64,000 nt of DNA, from assembly GCF_901933205.1 (NCBI RefSeq), contig NC_044572.1:63336965-63400964 (forward strand). Direction: 5' to 3'. The stretch is from Camarhynchus parvulus. Lineage: Eukaryota; Chordata; Aves; Passeriformes; Thraupidae. Below the pieces are notes generated by a model. That model was not told the origin of the DNA. It did not search any database and saw nothing but the letters and a program-made list of their open reading frames with translations. Below, one piece after another: positions 37,511 to 48,456 of the stretch. Each line of letters starts with the position of its first letter. Position 1 is the first letter of the stretch. A program made the position numbers and the translations under genes.

Positions 37511-38940
37511 GTCTTCAGGTTCCTTGCTTTTTTATGCATGCAGAATTAGGCAGGCAGGATTGGAGATGTACATCTGCATGCTGCCTGGCTATTAGGGTTG
37601 GATACCTGAGTCTAAGACTGTGCAAAAGCAGTCAGATCCTGGTGCCACCAAACTCACGGAGATGGTGCTGGGTGTTCGATCCCCAAGCAGTTTGTTAGCA
37701 GGGTCTCTGTGGTTTCTTACAGATAGATGCTAATGGTAAAGAAAGGGGCCAGACTTCTTGGGATAATGCACTTGATGATGATCAAAAATGTTTCCATGGA
37801 GCTTTACAGCAAAACAAAAATTGCTGCCCTTTATCTGATGTGCACACATTTCATACTTGCAATATGTCTAAAGTGATTTTATGACTAAATCCTGGGAAAA
37901 ATGCAAAGAATGCTTGGCTAGAAGCATTCTTTTCCAGTAAAAACACAACATGGCTTATTAAATGCGGCACTTAGAGAAGGCTATTCAACACGAAGTGCAT
38001 TTTTTTTTTAGCTCAAGACCGAAAACATGTGTTCAGATATACGTTTTCTTTGGCTTCAGGCACCAATTTGACTGACTACATTAGAGGGGTCTCCAAACCC
38101 TTTTAGTGTACACTAGCTTCAATACAAACGAAGCGCTATTCTATTAAACATGCCATGGTAGTGCAGCTGAAGGCAAGGTTAAAACCTCCTGACTTTTTCA
38201 GAGTATATTAAGCAGAAATAATGGAAGCAAAAAGCTCCATTAGGTACCTCGTTAAGATTTTTGTAGTTGCTGATCAGCAACCTTGTTATGGCAACACTTT
38301 TCAAAGTCACTGCAAGAAATGTTAATTGTGGCAATGGCGGGTGGGGACAGTGCACAATGAACTGCGGGAGCAGTACTATTAGTGTTACCGTGAGAACAGA
38401 TTATGCCATTTCCATTCTATCTTTGAATTCGGGTGGGTGTAGGGTGATGTGACTCTGAGTGATGTCAGATTACCCAGCCTACATTTTTCTTGGAAAGAAG
38501 CTCCTTCCTCCACTTCTCTAGCAGGAGGGCTTGTAAATACTGCGCTTAGGAAATCGCAGCTTCATCAGACTCTGAAACGATCCCCAGGCTATCTGGAATT
38601 TTTTTAGCAGGAACACTGGAAGGTATACGCTGATTGAATACCCGGGAATACCAGAACATGCTCACTTGGGCTTGTAACATGGTAAGAACTGATAGCAAGG
38701 GGTAGTTTTCTGCACTAATCCCCAGAAAACAGGACTCTACTCTCCCCAGTGCGGGCTGAAATCCAGACGATCTCAACCACATTTGTAAGCGGGTCACAAT
38801 GTCACTCCTCTTCTCTCCCACTAAAAAACTAATTGTAAAAGCTTTTGTCTCGAATCTGCAGCTAACAAACCAGCAACTCTGCACAAAGGGGAAGAGTGCA
38901 ACTCAGTCCAACACGCCTGAAGGGTTCTTAACCTCCACAG
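37511..38940. other. Intronic block with X-box-like palindromes
   Basis: Apart from the motif pair at 38266-38295 and the 12-bp palindrome TAGTGTACACTA near 38104, nothing is recognisable. A short plus frame at 38267-38452 contains WGQCTMNCG, a chance resemblance to a thrombospondin repeat. Confidence 0.45.
38266..38295. promoter_or_regulatory. Paired RFX-like sites
   Basis: GTTGCTGATCAGCAAC at 38266-38281 is a perfect 16-bp palindrome built from GTTGC/GCAAC half-sites. Three bases further, GTTATGGCAAC at 38285-38295 matches the ATGGCAAC half of an X-box. Such sites are bound by RFX factors, which act in neural and ciliated cells. Occupancy here is not shown. Confidence 0.35.
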
Positions 38941-39400
38941 CGTGTAACTACAACACATGCAACTGCGCGGAATACAGCCGGGCAGGAAATGCAATCAAAC
39001 GCTGGTTTTTGCTTTGAAACAGATGTGGATTTGCACACCTGCGCTCCCCCTCCCTGGCCCAGTATCCCTGGAAGGCCGTGCAGCAGAGAATGTCCAGGGA
39101 CACCCCGCCGTGCAGGGCTGCTCACCCGGCACAGGCGCTGACCCGCGCTGGGGCAGCGCGCAGACCTCTCCGGGCGGCTCCGCTAAACGCAGCAAGAGCG
39201 AGCAAATTTCCTCCCTCCCTGCTCCAACAAATGCACAGAGGCTGCAGGACAGGCGGCCAAACCATGAGGATTACTCAGTTTACATTCGAGCCCAAGATAA
39301 ATTATTTTAAACTGCAGTCAGGGGTAAAACATGCTCCCTCCTTCTCAATCCTGAGGCGCGTTTCCCAATCACGTGCATAGGTCACGCTGGCGCTGGCTTT
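38941..39400. promoter_or_regulatory. Small CpG-rich patch, possible internal promoter or exon region
   Basis: Between about 39000 and 39220 I count roughly 17 CpG, with high GC, in a CpG-poor intron. It is shorter than most promoter islands. An E-box-like CACGTG at 39370-39375 (ATCACGTGCAT) sits near its right end. It could mark an alternative ATXN1 start or an untranslated exon. Confidence 0.4.
39126..39241 (-). other. Candidate non-coding 5'UTR exon (116 bp) in the CpG patch
   Basis: On the minus strand an acceptor-like CGCCTGTCCTGCAG ends at 39242, and a fair donor, GCCG/GTGAGC, follows 39126. The 116 bp between is GC- and CpG-rich, as many 5'UTR exons are. The acceptor tract is mediocre, so the donor alone (with an upstream start site) is an alternative reading. 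Confidence 0.22.
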
Positions 39401-39413
39401 GTTCAGCCAGGTG

Positions 39414-39438
39414 ATTTTTTGGTTTTTTTTTTTTTTTT
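39414..39438. repeat. T-rich tract
   Basis: T6, GG, then T16, immediately right of the CpG-rich patch. Confidence 0.85.
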
Positions 39439-42097
39439 CCTATCAGGGGCTGTGGACTGTGCTCCTGTGAGAGAATAGATTGGGACAGATTGCTTATTAG
39501 TCTTTTTTGTTGTGCTGCCAGAGATGCTGGTCTGGTTCAGCCTGTCACAATATACCTAAAGCTTGAGCTCTACTCACTTCGGGAGCACATATGAGGGTGG
39601 GCATGCTCCTTGCCCTCCCCCTGCTATACTGGAAAGCAGCTCCAGTAACTCTCAAACCAGAAAAAAACCCTAGAAACAGACCCAGAATCAAGCCCAGAAT
39701 GAAACAGACATCAAACTCTGCTGATTTCTGCTGTTGCTGAACTCAGGAAGACTGAGCTGGGATGAACTACACACATCATCTCCTTTTCTGTGAAAATCAC
39801 TTGCACAACACTACTCTCCCCTTCATACTGCATCAAACAAGCTCCTAGTGATACTAAAAGGGGAGATCTGCTGATGCCACAGCTACGAGATGGTGCCCAC
39901 ATTAATAATTTCACCTCCAGCTTTTTAAATGCTTGAAAAATTCCCTTCTCACAATGGAAAAAAAAAAAACCCTCTCATATGTTCAGAAGCATTTGTTTCT
40001 TTTCTGAAGTAAACACAGGAATTGAATTGTTATTTTTCCTACAGAAAAATATGATGCAAGGTTTTTTCACTTTTTTCACTGGGTTAAGAAAAAAAGAGAA
40101 ACACAAGAAAAAACACAGCTGAAATCCACAAATTTGAAACTTTCTATTTTAATATCTTTTCATGCACTGAAGCTTTACAAATTAACTCTGAAACTTGCTA
40201 AGAAAGAATAATACCAGAAAGTAATTGTCAGGGTTGATGGTACTTAGCACACGCATACACTCTCACAGAAGAACACATGTAGACCTTTCTATTAGAAAAG
40301 TCATTCATAAGGGAAAAAAAGAAGTACCTGTCCCCAGGTGTGCACAGAAATCCCAATTACACTACTGCAAGGTGGAAGGATGGAGAGCTGAAGGAGTCTT
40401 TAGTACACACCTGTGTCAGGAGACATTGAAGAACTCAGCTTATCTCCCAAATGTGAGTACTCAAATGTGGTGAAAGTAAAAGTAACATCACTTTGAGCCG
40501 AACCTGCTGGTAATAACACATGTGTTAATATGTGCACAGGTAACAGGCAAAGACTGTTTCTCATACACTGAGATGTGTTTGTATTCATCTTGAGGCTGGT
40601 GTGCAGGGTTCTCCCTCTGCTGCACAATTCTGCCCCTCATGATCATCCCTCGGCTCCTTCTGTTTCTGCCTCATTCTCCTGTAACCTTTCAGTGCCTGTC
40701 TTTACTCCTGAGATACACTTACCACTGAGCCATTTATATCTCATCCAAGATGCTAGTCTCACACTTGGCACACCTGATGAGCCCTAAAGGGAGCTGCTGC
40801 CATGTGAGGCTGATTTGCTCTACACTTAGTGCCACCTCATCCATATCAGTGTCCCATTTACCTTGACAATTACAAGCCAGACCCACTGATGCACCGCCCG
40901 CAAATGTCAGGACGAGCTCTGAGCTGTGTGTTGCTTACTTCCTCTGCCTCTTAGATCTGCAAGGGAATCTCTAAACATTCTGCTGACCTGCTGAAATTTT
41001 TCTGGTGCTTCTTAATTTTTGTGTGCTTAAACCAGATCTATAAACCAATCCTTGCACACTTTTTTTGTTAGCAAAGCATAAGCAAATTTTCTCCAAGCAT
41101 CTCTCTCGCTCCTTTATTGTTATCTATTTTAGGTAACTTTCAGCTGAGAAGAATGTCAGACTGACTGCTCTGGAGACCAAGGTATTTCAGACAAAGGAGA
41201 CAAGCATAACTCTCTTTCTCTATGAAGAGTTAAAGGTGAGCTCTCTATCCTCTTCAAAACTGCATCTTCTTTCAGGCTGCCTTAATTGCTGAAAAATCCC
41301 TGTTCACCAAAATTATGTACTGCTGGGCAGGTACAAGACCCAACCTGTCCACAGAAATCTTTTTGCAGGGCAGGACTCAAATCCCTAGATCAAGCAAGAT
41401 GAGTTACACTGGTAAAGAGGCTGCTCTCTACTTCCATACAGTCCCATACCTCCATGGACAACGAACAGAGGCAGTCCTAGACAATGTGCCTATGTAGAAA
41501 GGCTTCAGCAGAGAGACACAGGGAACCAGAAAATACAAACTCCTCTGCGGCTGCCCAGGGCCAGGTGGAGCCTTCCCAGCAGTCAGTCCAAGCAGACACA
41601 CCAGCAAAATGTCCCTGGCTGAATTGTGCCCACGTAGCCAAGACAGCTGGTGAGAGTGAACATCTCACTTCTCACTCCCCCTCTGGGGGAGGACAAGACT
41701 CTCTGTTTAGCCCTCGAAGGGAAAAAAATCAAGATCTTGGCCTTCCAGTTCTGCTGTCAGCAATGCTGAAATCATCTAATTCCATAGGAAGAAGAAAGTG
41801 GCACTAGAGGAGCAAGAAGGGCAGCAGTAACAGGTGGCTACTACCCCACAACCCTTCAAAACCACTCTTTCCAGTTAAATATTTCTCCACCTGAGAAATT
41901 AGTTTCACTGAGCAAACAGATATCTTGTCATACCCAAAAAAATTCACTCATTCAGAGGCAAATAGGTTGGCTTCTGAAGACAAAGTTAAGCATGAGCCAC
42001 AGAGATGGCTGCTGAGGAAGGCAGCGGTGCAGTTGAGTCATTAGGTTAAAATTAGTACACCAAAGAATGGGCAAGACAGGAATTTCATAGAATATTC
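39439..42097. other. Intronic block, no gene seen
   Basis: Short chance ORFs only, with a few A-runs. It ends at the LTR insertion. Confidence 0.5.
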
Positions 42098-42683
42098 TGT
42101 TGTGGTTTAACTTCAGCTGGCAACTAAGCATCAGAGCTGCTTGCTGTCTTTCTTCCAGTGGGATAGGGGAGGAAACTGGAAGGATAAAAGTGAGAAAACT
42201 TGTGGGTTGAGATAAAGACAGCTTCACAGGTAAAGCAGAAGCCATAGACACAAGCCAAATGAAACAAGGAATTCATTCACCACTTCCCATCAACAGGCAT
42301 GTGTTCAGCCAGGAAAGCAGGGCTCCATCATATGTAACAGTGACTTGGAAAGACAAATGCCATCACTCTGAACGTCCCTCCTTTCCTCCTTTTCCCCCAG
42401 CTTTATATGCTGAGCATGATGCCATAAAGTCTGGAATATCCCCTGGGTCAGCTGGAGTCGGCTGTCCTGGCTGTGTCACCTCCCAGCTCCTTGTGCACCC
42501 CCAGCCCGCTCCCTGGTGGAGTGATGTGAGGAGCAGAAAAGGCCCTGACACAGTGCAAGCCCTGGTCAGGAGTAATGAAAACATCCCTGTGTTACCAACC
42601 CTGTGTTCAGCACCAATACAAAACACAGTTCCCTATAAGCCTCTGTGAAGAAATTTAACTCTATCCCAGCCAAAACCAGCACA
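42098..42683 (-). mobile_element. Solo LTR of an avian endogenous retrovirus
   Basis: The 586-bp segment starts TGTTGTGGTTTAAC and ends AACCAGCACA, so it has TG...CA ends, and ATTC flanks it on both sides (42094-42097 and 42684-42687), a likely 4-bp target duplication. Its words (AACTCTATCCCAGCC, GTCCTGGCTGTGTC, GTGGGTTGAGATAAAGACAG) match an LTR I recall as common in bird genomes. Sense appears to be the minus strand, giving a TATAAA at 42407-42402 downstream of U3. The place where a polyadenylation signal is expected, near 42220-42230, looks mutated. No second LTR or internal viral genes are nearby, so it is probably the product of LTR-LTR recombination. Confidence 0.88.
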
Positions 42684-44751
42684 ATTCTTCTGAGATCTAA
42701 TGGTAATGACAGACAGGACCACTTAGAAAATATCTCAGAATCTGAGTCCAGCAGGTCTGCTTACAGAAAAGTTCAAAGATAATACAGAGAGGACCATACT
42801 TTCTGTTGAATTCTACAGGACTTAGCAGAAACACAGCTCCTCTTTCCATCATTCTTTACTGCTGTTGAGATTCAGCAGCTTCTTGATTGTAAAAGTAAAT
42901 TTAAATACAAATAAAAGGGAAAGAACATCTCACAAATATGGCCAAAAAAATCATTACTTTCCTTGCAGATCTCAAGCATGGCCTTTAATTCAAAAGGTTC
43001 ACAACCATTTTGAACCATCTTTGTTTTCTACAAGCATACATTTAGGAAGATACAATGCTGTCTGAGAGATGACCCTGACTGCTCCTTTGAAACAGGCTTA
43101 CAAACAATGAAAACAACAAAAGCACATTAGCAAGCAGAAGCATGGTTCATTATTTGTAGGCATTACTCAAGTGTTGACAAATGCTGATAAAAAATGAGTA
43201 AATCAGGCAACCAAAGCCCAGTGTATTACTAAGTGACAAAATAAACCTTGAAAACCTTGATCTGCAGGCAAACCCTATTTTTGGGTTGTTGAAAACAGGC
43301 AGCCAGCCAGCAGCAGAAGATGATGTGCACAATGACCAACTGCTACAGTGGTTCGTCACCATCACACAAATTGATTAAATATAGTCTGAATCAGTCATTT
43401 AATATAAGAGAAATAATGCCATTAAAATAGAATATGGTTTTCAGGATCAATACTTCCTGCTAAGGAAATAAAGGTTTTGACAACACCTTGATATATATTT
43501 TTGCCTTGCACCCCATCTGTGTTCTGGTATTTCATTGGCAACAGGAAATCATTAACCTTGCTTTTCTAACTTGGAAAAGTACTAAACCCAGCTGTAGCAT
43601 CTCAGCCTGTATGAAGCCATATGAATCCTCTCCCTCACTCAGGGAGCTCTTGGAAAGAGGAAACACAGTGCTGAAACACCAGGCAGCTGCAGATGCAGAA
43701 TGCTGACAGCCAGGTCCACAAACTGTAGCAGAGCTCTGCATTGGGAGCACCATGCAGGAATGTGTGCCCGCTCCCTGACCTTCTCCTTAGGAAGCATCTG
43801 AGAACGCAATCTGTGCAAGCTTCAGGTGAACAGCCATCTCAGCCACAGACCTTCCTCTCCCTAAAACTTCATAGCACAGACTTGAGCTGAATGAAATGAA
43901 AGGTTTTTCTCCTTAGATTCTCCATGGATTGGCAAAGAGAATAAAGAATCAACAACCCAAAATCCTGCAGCAGCCTGGGGAGGGGGAGATAAACATTTCC
44001 ATGTCGTTCTTCTAAAGAGAACCTAATGGCAAGTAAAAGCTGTGAAGGATATTGTGCTGCAAACAAAAGTGAAAGAAAAAACCCACTAGGCTTATTAATA
44101 AAAAACTAAAGTCCCTGGTTTTCATCATACATATTGCAGCCTTCTAGCCATGCAGTGGAAAACTACCTTTATGGCCAAAAAAACAAGGGACATAACTATG
44201 GAGACCAAACCCCTACATGAAAAGTGGAATTTAAGAACTTATGACTTGCTTGGATACAGCAGAAAAGTGAATGAGTAAAACAGGCCTGTTCTGCTCAGTC
44301 ATTCTCACTTGTAATGGCTGTGTGCAGCTTGCCAACAGCTCTTCCTCAGCCCAGAGAACAGCCTGACAAGCCCGTTCCAAGTGAAGTATAAAAAAGTTTA
44401 TCACTGGGTAGTTTTACAGTAAGGCAACTTCTGCTCTCTTTCATTCGATTTTTTTGGGGTTTTGTACAACAAGCAGAAACAGTTGCAGGGGAGGAAGCTG
44501 AACAGAGAGGGATTTTTGTGTTTCCGCAAGGAAATCCCTATTCAAATATATGCTAAAATACAGTGCTCTTAGAAATCCCCATGTGATTTCCAGACGTTGT
44601 CAATGTTGGCACCGCCCGCAGACAAGCACAGAGAGGAGGGAAAGATGCCTCAAAGGTGATGCTCGGACCCCTGCCCAACGCAGGACCTCTCCTGTGCCTT
44701 TGCTCAGTGTAGATCAAATGACTCGAGTGACGTGGCTTCCACCCCTTCCCA
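42684..44751. other. Intronic block, no gene seen
   Basis: Nothing beyond short chance ORFs and AT-rich intron. Confidence 0.5.
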
Positions 44752-45085
44752 CCGGGGACTATTCCACAGTCTAACAGATCTTACTAAATGGAAGTGTTTC
44801 TGGATTTCAGCCTACACGTTCTGCACTAAAATTTATCCCACTATTCCTAGTCATAGGACCACCCAAAACAGTTTTTCAAATTCAGATATTTATAACCCCT
44901 CCGGTGCAGCAGTGGTAGTTTTAACATTACTCTGATCCTTCACCCTCTTTGTCTCTCCCTCAGACAAACCGTATTTATTTAATTCTTAATCTTTCTTCTC
45001 TCTAGTCCATTAATCACTTTTGTTGCAGCTGTCTGAATTCCCTGTGACTTGCCAAAGTCTTTCTGGTAATGAAAGACACACACAT
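44752..45085 (-). mobile_element. Old CR1-type LINE fragment, antisense to the plus strand
   Basis: The plus strand reads GACTATTCCACAGTCTAACAG, CTAAATGGAAGTG, then CAGTTTTTCAAATTCAGATA, then CTTTTGTTGCAGCTGTCTGAA and AAGTCTTTCTGGTAATGA. This is the antisense word order I recall for the 3' coding end of CR1-like LINEs in reptiles and birds. It is heavily diverged, with no intact frame. It represents an ancient insertion, not an active element. Confidence 0.65.
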
Positions 45086-46929
45086 ATATGAATTTTGTTT
45101 CTCCTAAAGTGCTTCCTGATAAAAGACATGGAACTAATATACATGCACACAGAAAGACACCAGACATTTTCCAAATTCATTCTTTTTATAGAAAGAGCTT
45201 AACTTCTTACAGGCAGGAAGCAAAAGGCATTTGTCTTTTTAAGTCCCCTCACAGAGGTGGAAAAGTCACACGCTGTACTTTTTTTTCAGATAAGAAACTG
45301 CCTGACTCCCAACTGCTTTCCACAATTGCTCATTCCACCTTGCAAAAGCCGTGTATTTATCGATGCCTACCTCTTCCAATTCTTTAAGGAATCTCACATT
45401 AAAACTTTAAGTTCTGGTTCTCAGAAATCATTTGTCTCACCTTCAGGAACAGTTCAGTGACAGCTGCTTAACAGCAGCCTCTTCCCATCCCTCTCTCTCT
45501 CCTTTGCCTACTTTTTGCTAAAAAAAAAAAAATGGTCAGGGAGACAGGTCACAGACATGAATAGAGAAATCCAATTCAGCATTCCATTTCCTTAGATTTT
45601 TAGAACTTCAAGTCACTGATAAACAACACAACAATGAAGAGAAGACATAATTTCCTTCTCCTGCCACCCTGATGAGGAAGCGCACCTGTGCTCCACCAGA
45701 TATCCTGGGCTGATTTTGGGCAAGTATATCACTGACCTCTGTGTATCTGCTACCTTCTCCCAAAATGGATTTTTATATAGAACATATTAAAGCATTTTAA
45801 CACTGAATACTTTAAAGGCTATTCAGTAACTACCAACCATTGCAGATGGTTAACTTTTTAGCTATAGTTTTGGGGAGATATAAAATAAAGATCTTGATTT
45901 TTGTTCAGATGTGATTTCATGTGATATTAAGTTCTACTTAATTGCAGCAAGAAGAGAAGAAAAATGGGTAAAAGAGTGCATATGACATTCAAATGCACTT
46001 TAAAATGAACATTCATTGACTACAAGGCAGGGAAGAGGGAGAGAAGTCTTTGTAGATTGATGCCACTTACCTGCAGGCAAGTTCTTTCCTCTAGTAAGAC
46101 AATTAGAGTGAGTATCTAGCATTAGAAGTCACTTTATTTCTTGCACTTGCCTAGGGCATTTTTATAACAGAGAGTTGCAAAACAAAAGCCAAAAACCCAA
46201 ACATGCTCAAATAGCCACTGAAAACCTATTTCCCTTTTTTAGTCTATTTGTAGGCTTACACTATCCAATACACATTAAGAAGACACACAAAACTCTGCTC
46301 TACTCACTTGTTTCATATCAACAAAACATGTACATGCAAATATCCTGAGCATAAAGAGAAACTCTTAAAGTCATTATGACATTATTTGTACCCTGAAGCA
46401 AGTCATAATTTGTATGCACCCTGCCAAGTACTTTCTGTCAAAGCTAAAGTAATTATTGAGAAGTATGAAAGCAGGTGTCACTTCTGGCAAGTTGTAAGAT
46501 GGCTTCATATTCTCAGTTGCAATGGGATAAAATGATCCCTAAAAAGAGCATAGCAGGCTATTACTTTACATCCAGTATATATGTGAAACATAACAGTTGC
46601 TGCCTGTACTATGTTTTTTTTTCTTGTCTTTGGTATTTTAATTAAAGATTCGAGCTCCTAAAAGACAAAACCTAAAAATATGTGCAAAATCAATCCCATT
46701 TTGCATAATTTCTATTTAGTTTCATAACCAACTGTCAAGCCATCTGACCCTCATTTGCATGTGCTACAAGGCAGGCAGCCGAGCTCGCTTCCACGGCAGC
46801 AGACACAGACTTTGTCCCCGCTCACTCCCACGTACCAACCTCCGGCTTCTCGGATCAGTCTCTGCTCCAGCACTTCAGGACAGAGGGGACAGAGATTGTT
46901 ATGATTACAGGGCCAAAACCTTTCCTACT
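45086..46929. other. Intronic block, no gene seen
   Basis: AT-rich. It contains an A13 run (45520-45532), POU octamers at 46334-46341 and 46753-46760, and a small CpG group around 46780-46860 without convincing splice sites. Confidence 0.45.
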
Positions 46930-47170
46930 TGGGTGCCTAGATTTAACTGCCTAACTCCATCTTTAGGCACCTGAATGGGCTGCCAGTGTTTCAAACACAA
47001 GCCCAGCATCTCCTACTTATTTCTGTCAAACTTGCCAAAAAGAACATCTGCCTTTAATTAATTCTGAGAGCTGCAGGTATGCAGGACCTTTGAAAGCCAT
47101 CCCGCCTGCTTCAGTCCCTAACATAAATCCAGGTGCCTACCTCTAGGCAGTCAACTTCTAAAATGCTGAA
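46930..47170. repeat. Relic of an ancient amniote repeat (TTAGGCACC type)
   Basis: GGGTGCCTAGATTTA, CTGCCTAACTCCAT, TTTAGGCACCTGAATG at the left end and CAGGTGCCTACCTCTAGGCAG at the right end are the hallmark words of a repeat widespread in turtle and crocodile genomes. The words recur in both orientations, suggesting a palindromic, non-autonomous DNA element. Family name not asserted. Confidence 0.55.
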
Positions 47171-48422
47171 AAAGAAAAAAAGTAGTCTTATTAAATAAAT
47201 AATATAAAAAACCCCACACGCAGATAATCTCAAGGCCTTTGGAGTCTTATTCCATACTTGACACATGACGTGATGTAAAAGAAAGCACATCTGATTTTGT
47301 CAGAGAGTAGCACTTCATGCTGTAACTGGAGTATGCACATTGCTAGTAATTAGCATAATTATAGTAAGGAAAGACATTCTGGGAAACTTTCTTCAAAAGC
47401 TGCTCCTCTTCCTCAGATAAGCAACCAAGCAAACCAACCCCTCAAAGTAGTTGTATTTATGCTAACAGTTTAGGGAAATTGCACATTTAGTAGTGTAATT
47501 ATTATGCAAGTTTATTTTATTTTTCTTTCATTCAGCCAGACACCCACATTCTTGACAGTGTAGAACATGAAAAGATTTCTTTTTTATTTAAAAACTGCAA
47601 ACAGAAGAAAAATACAGGCTACCACCTGCCTCTGCAAATCTTTCACATGTGCATTTGTGCATCTGAGCACGAAGCAACTGACTATCCTGTTAAGAATAAT
47701 ATTCAAACATGGCAGCAATATTCCACCCTACAACAGGGCACTGACTCAAAAGGCAACATGATAACACACGTCTGCATAAACATAAAATGCTGTTCTCCAT
47801 CAGGGACCAGGAATGCTTTGCTGTAAGAGCAGAGATGTTCTCCCCGAGGCTGAGCAGAGAAGTTCCTGGCTCCAGAGCAGAGTTGGACTCAGTGAAGAGA
47901 CTCACTGCTCTGGGGCTGTCCTGTTTCTATTCAGGACATGCCAGGTAAGGTGTATGCATGTGTGGGCCTTCCTTATGAGCATGCAGGATCACATCTTTGC
48001 TTTGGATTAGAAAAAAATGGCACAAACCAGGTCTACAATACAAACACACCATGCAATTAGTCTGTACCTGTGAGGGGGAAAGGCTCATACTGCCACAACT
48101 GAATCCACAGTTTCAGACACTGTCCTGTATCCTGAACTGAGCCACCAAAGGCACAAAATCCTCAGAACAAATTTAAAAAATCATCATTATTACTGTTAGT
48201 ATTTTATTTTCTAAAAAAAAGCCTCAGATTCCAAGTAGATTCAATCTCTAGGTGGGAAGGGAAAGGGGAAGGAAATATGCCTGGGGAAATACATTTATGG
48301 GAGTTCTACATGAGCCTCACATCACAAGGGATAGGACGGTACTCCACAAAGGTCTTGTTTCTGTCATGACCAGGGTGACACTTGGCCCAGCCCTGCCTCC
48401 AGCATCCTGAAGAAGCTGCAAT
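47171..48422. other. Intronic block, no gene seen
   Basis: Contains a CRE-like ATGACGTGATG near 47267 and a homeobox-like TAATTAGCATAATTA near 47347. No coding or repeat content was recognised. Confidence 0.45.
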
Positions 48423-48456
48423 TTGCTGTTATCATTGCTGTTATCATTGCTGTCAT
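48423..48456. repeat. 12-bp tandem repeat, 2.8 copies
   Basis: The unit TTGCTGTTATCA repeats twice perfectly, then partly. It encodes the leucine-rich start of a long plus-strand open frame, which helps explain that frame's signal-like appearance. Confidence 0.9.

Noticed and set aside
38267..38452. WGQCTMNCG resembling a thrombospondin type 1 repeat
   Set aside because: Only one short motif. The following Arg-rich core and remaining cysteines of the repeat are missing and the frame is 61 codons.
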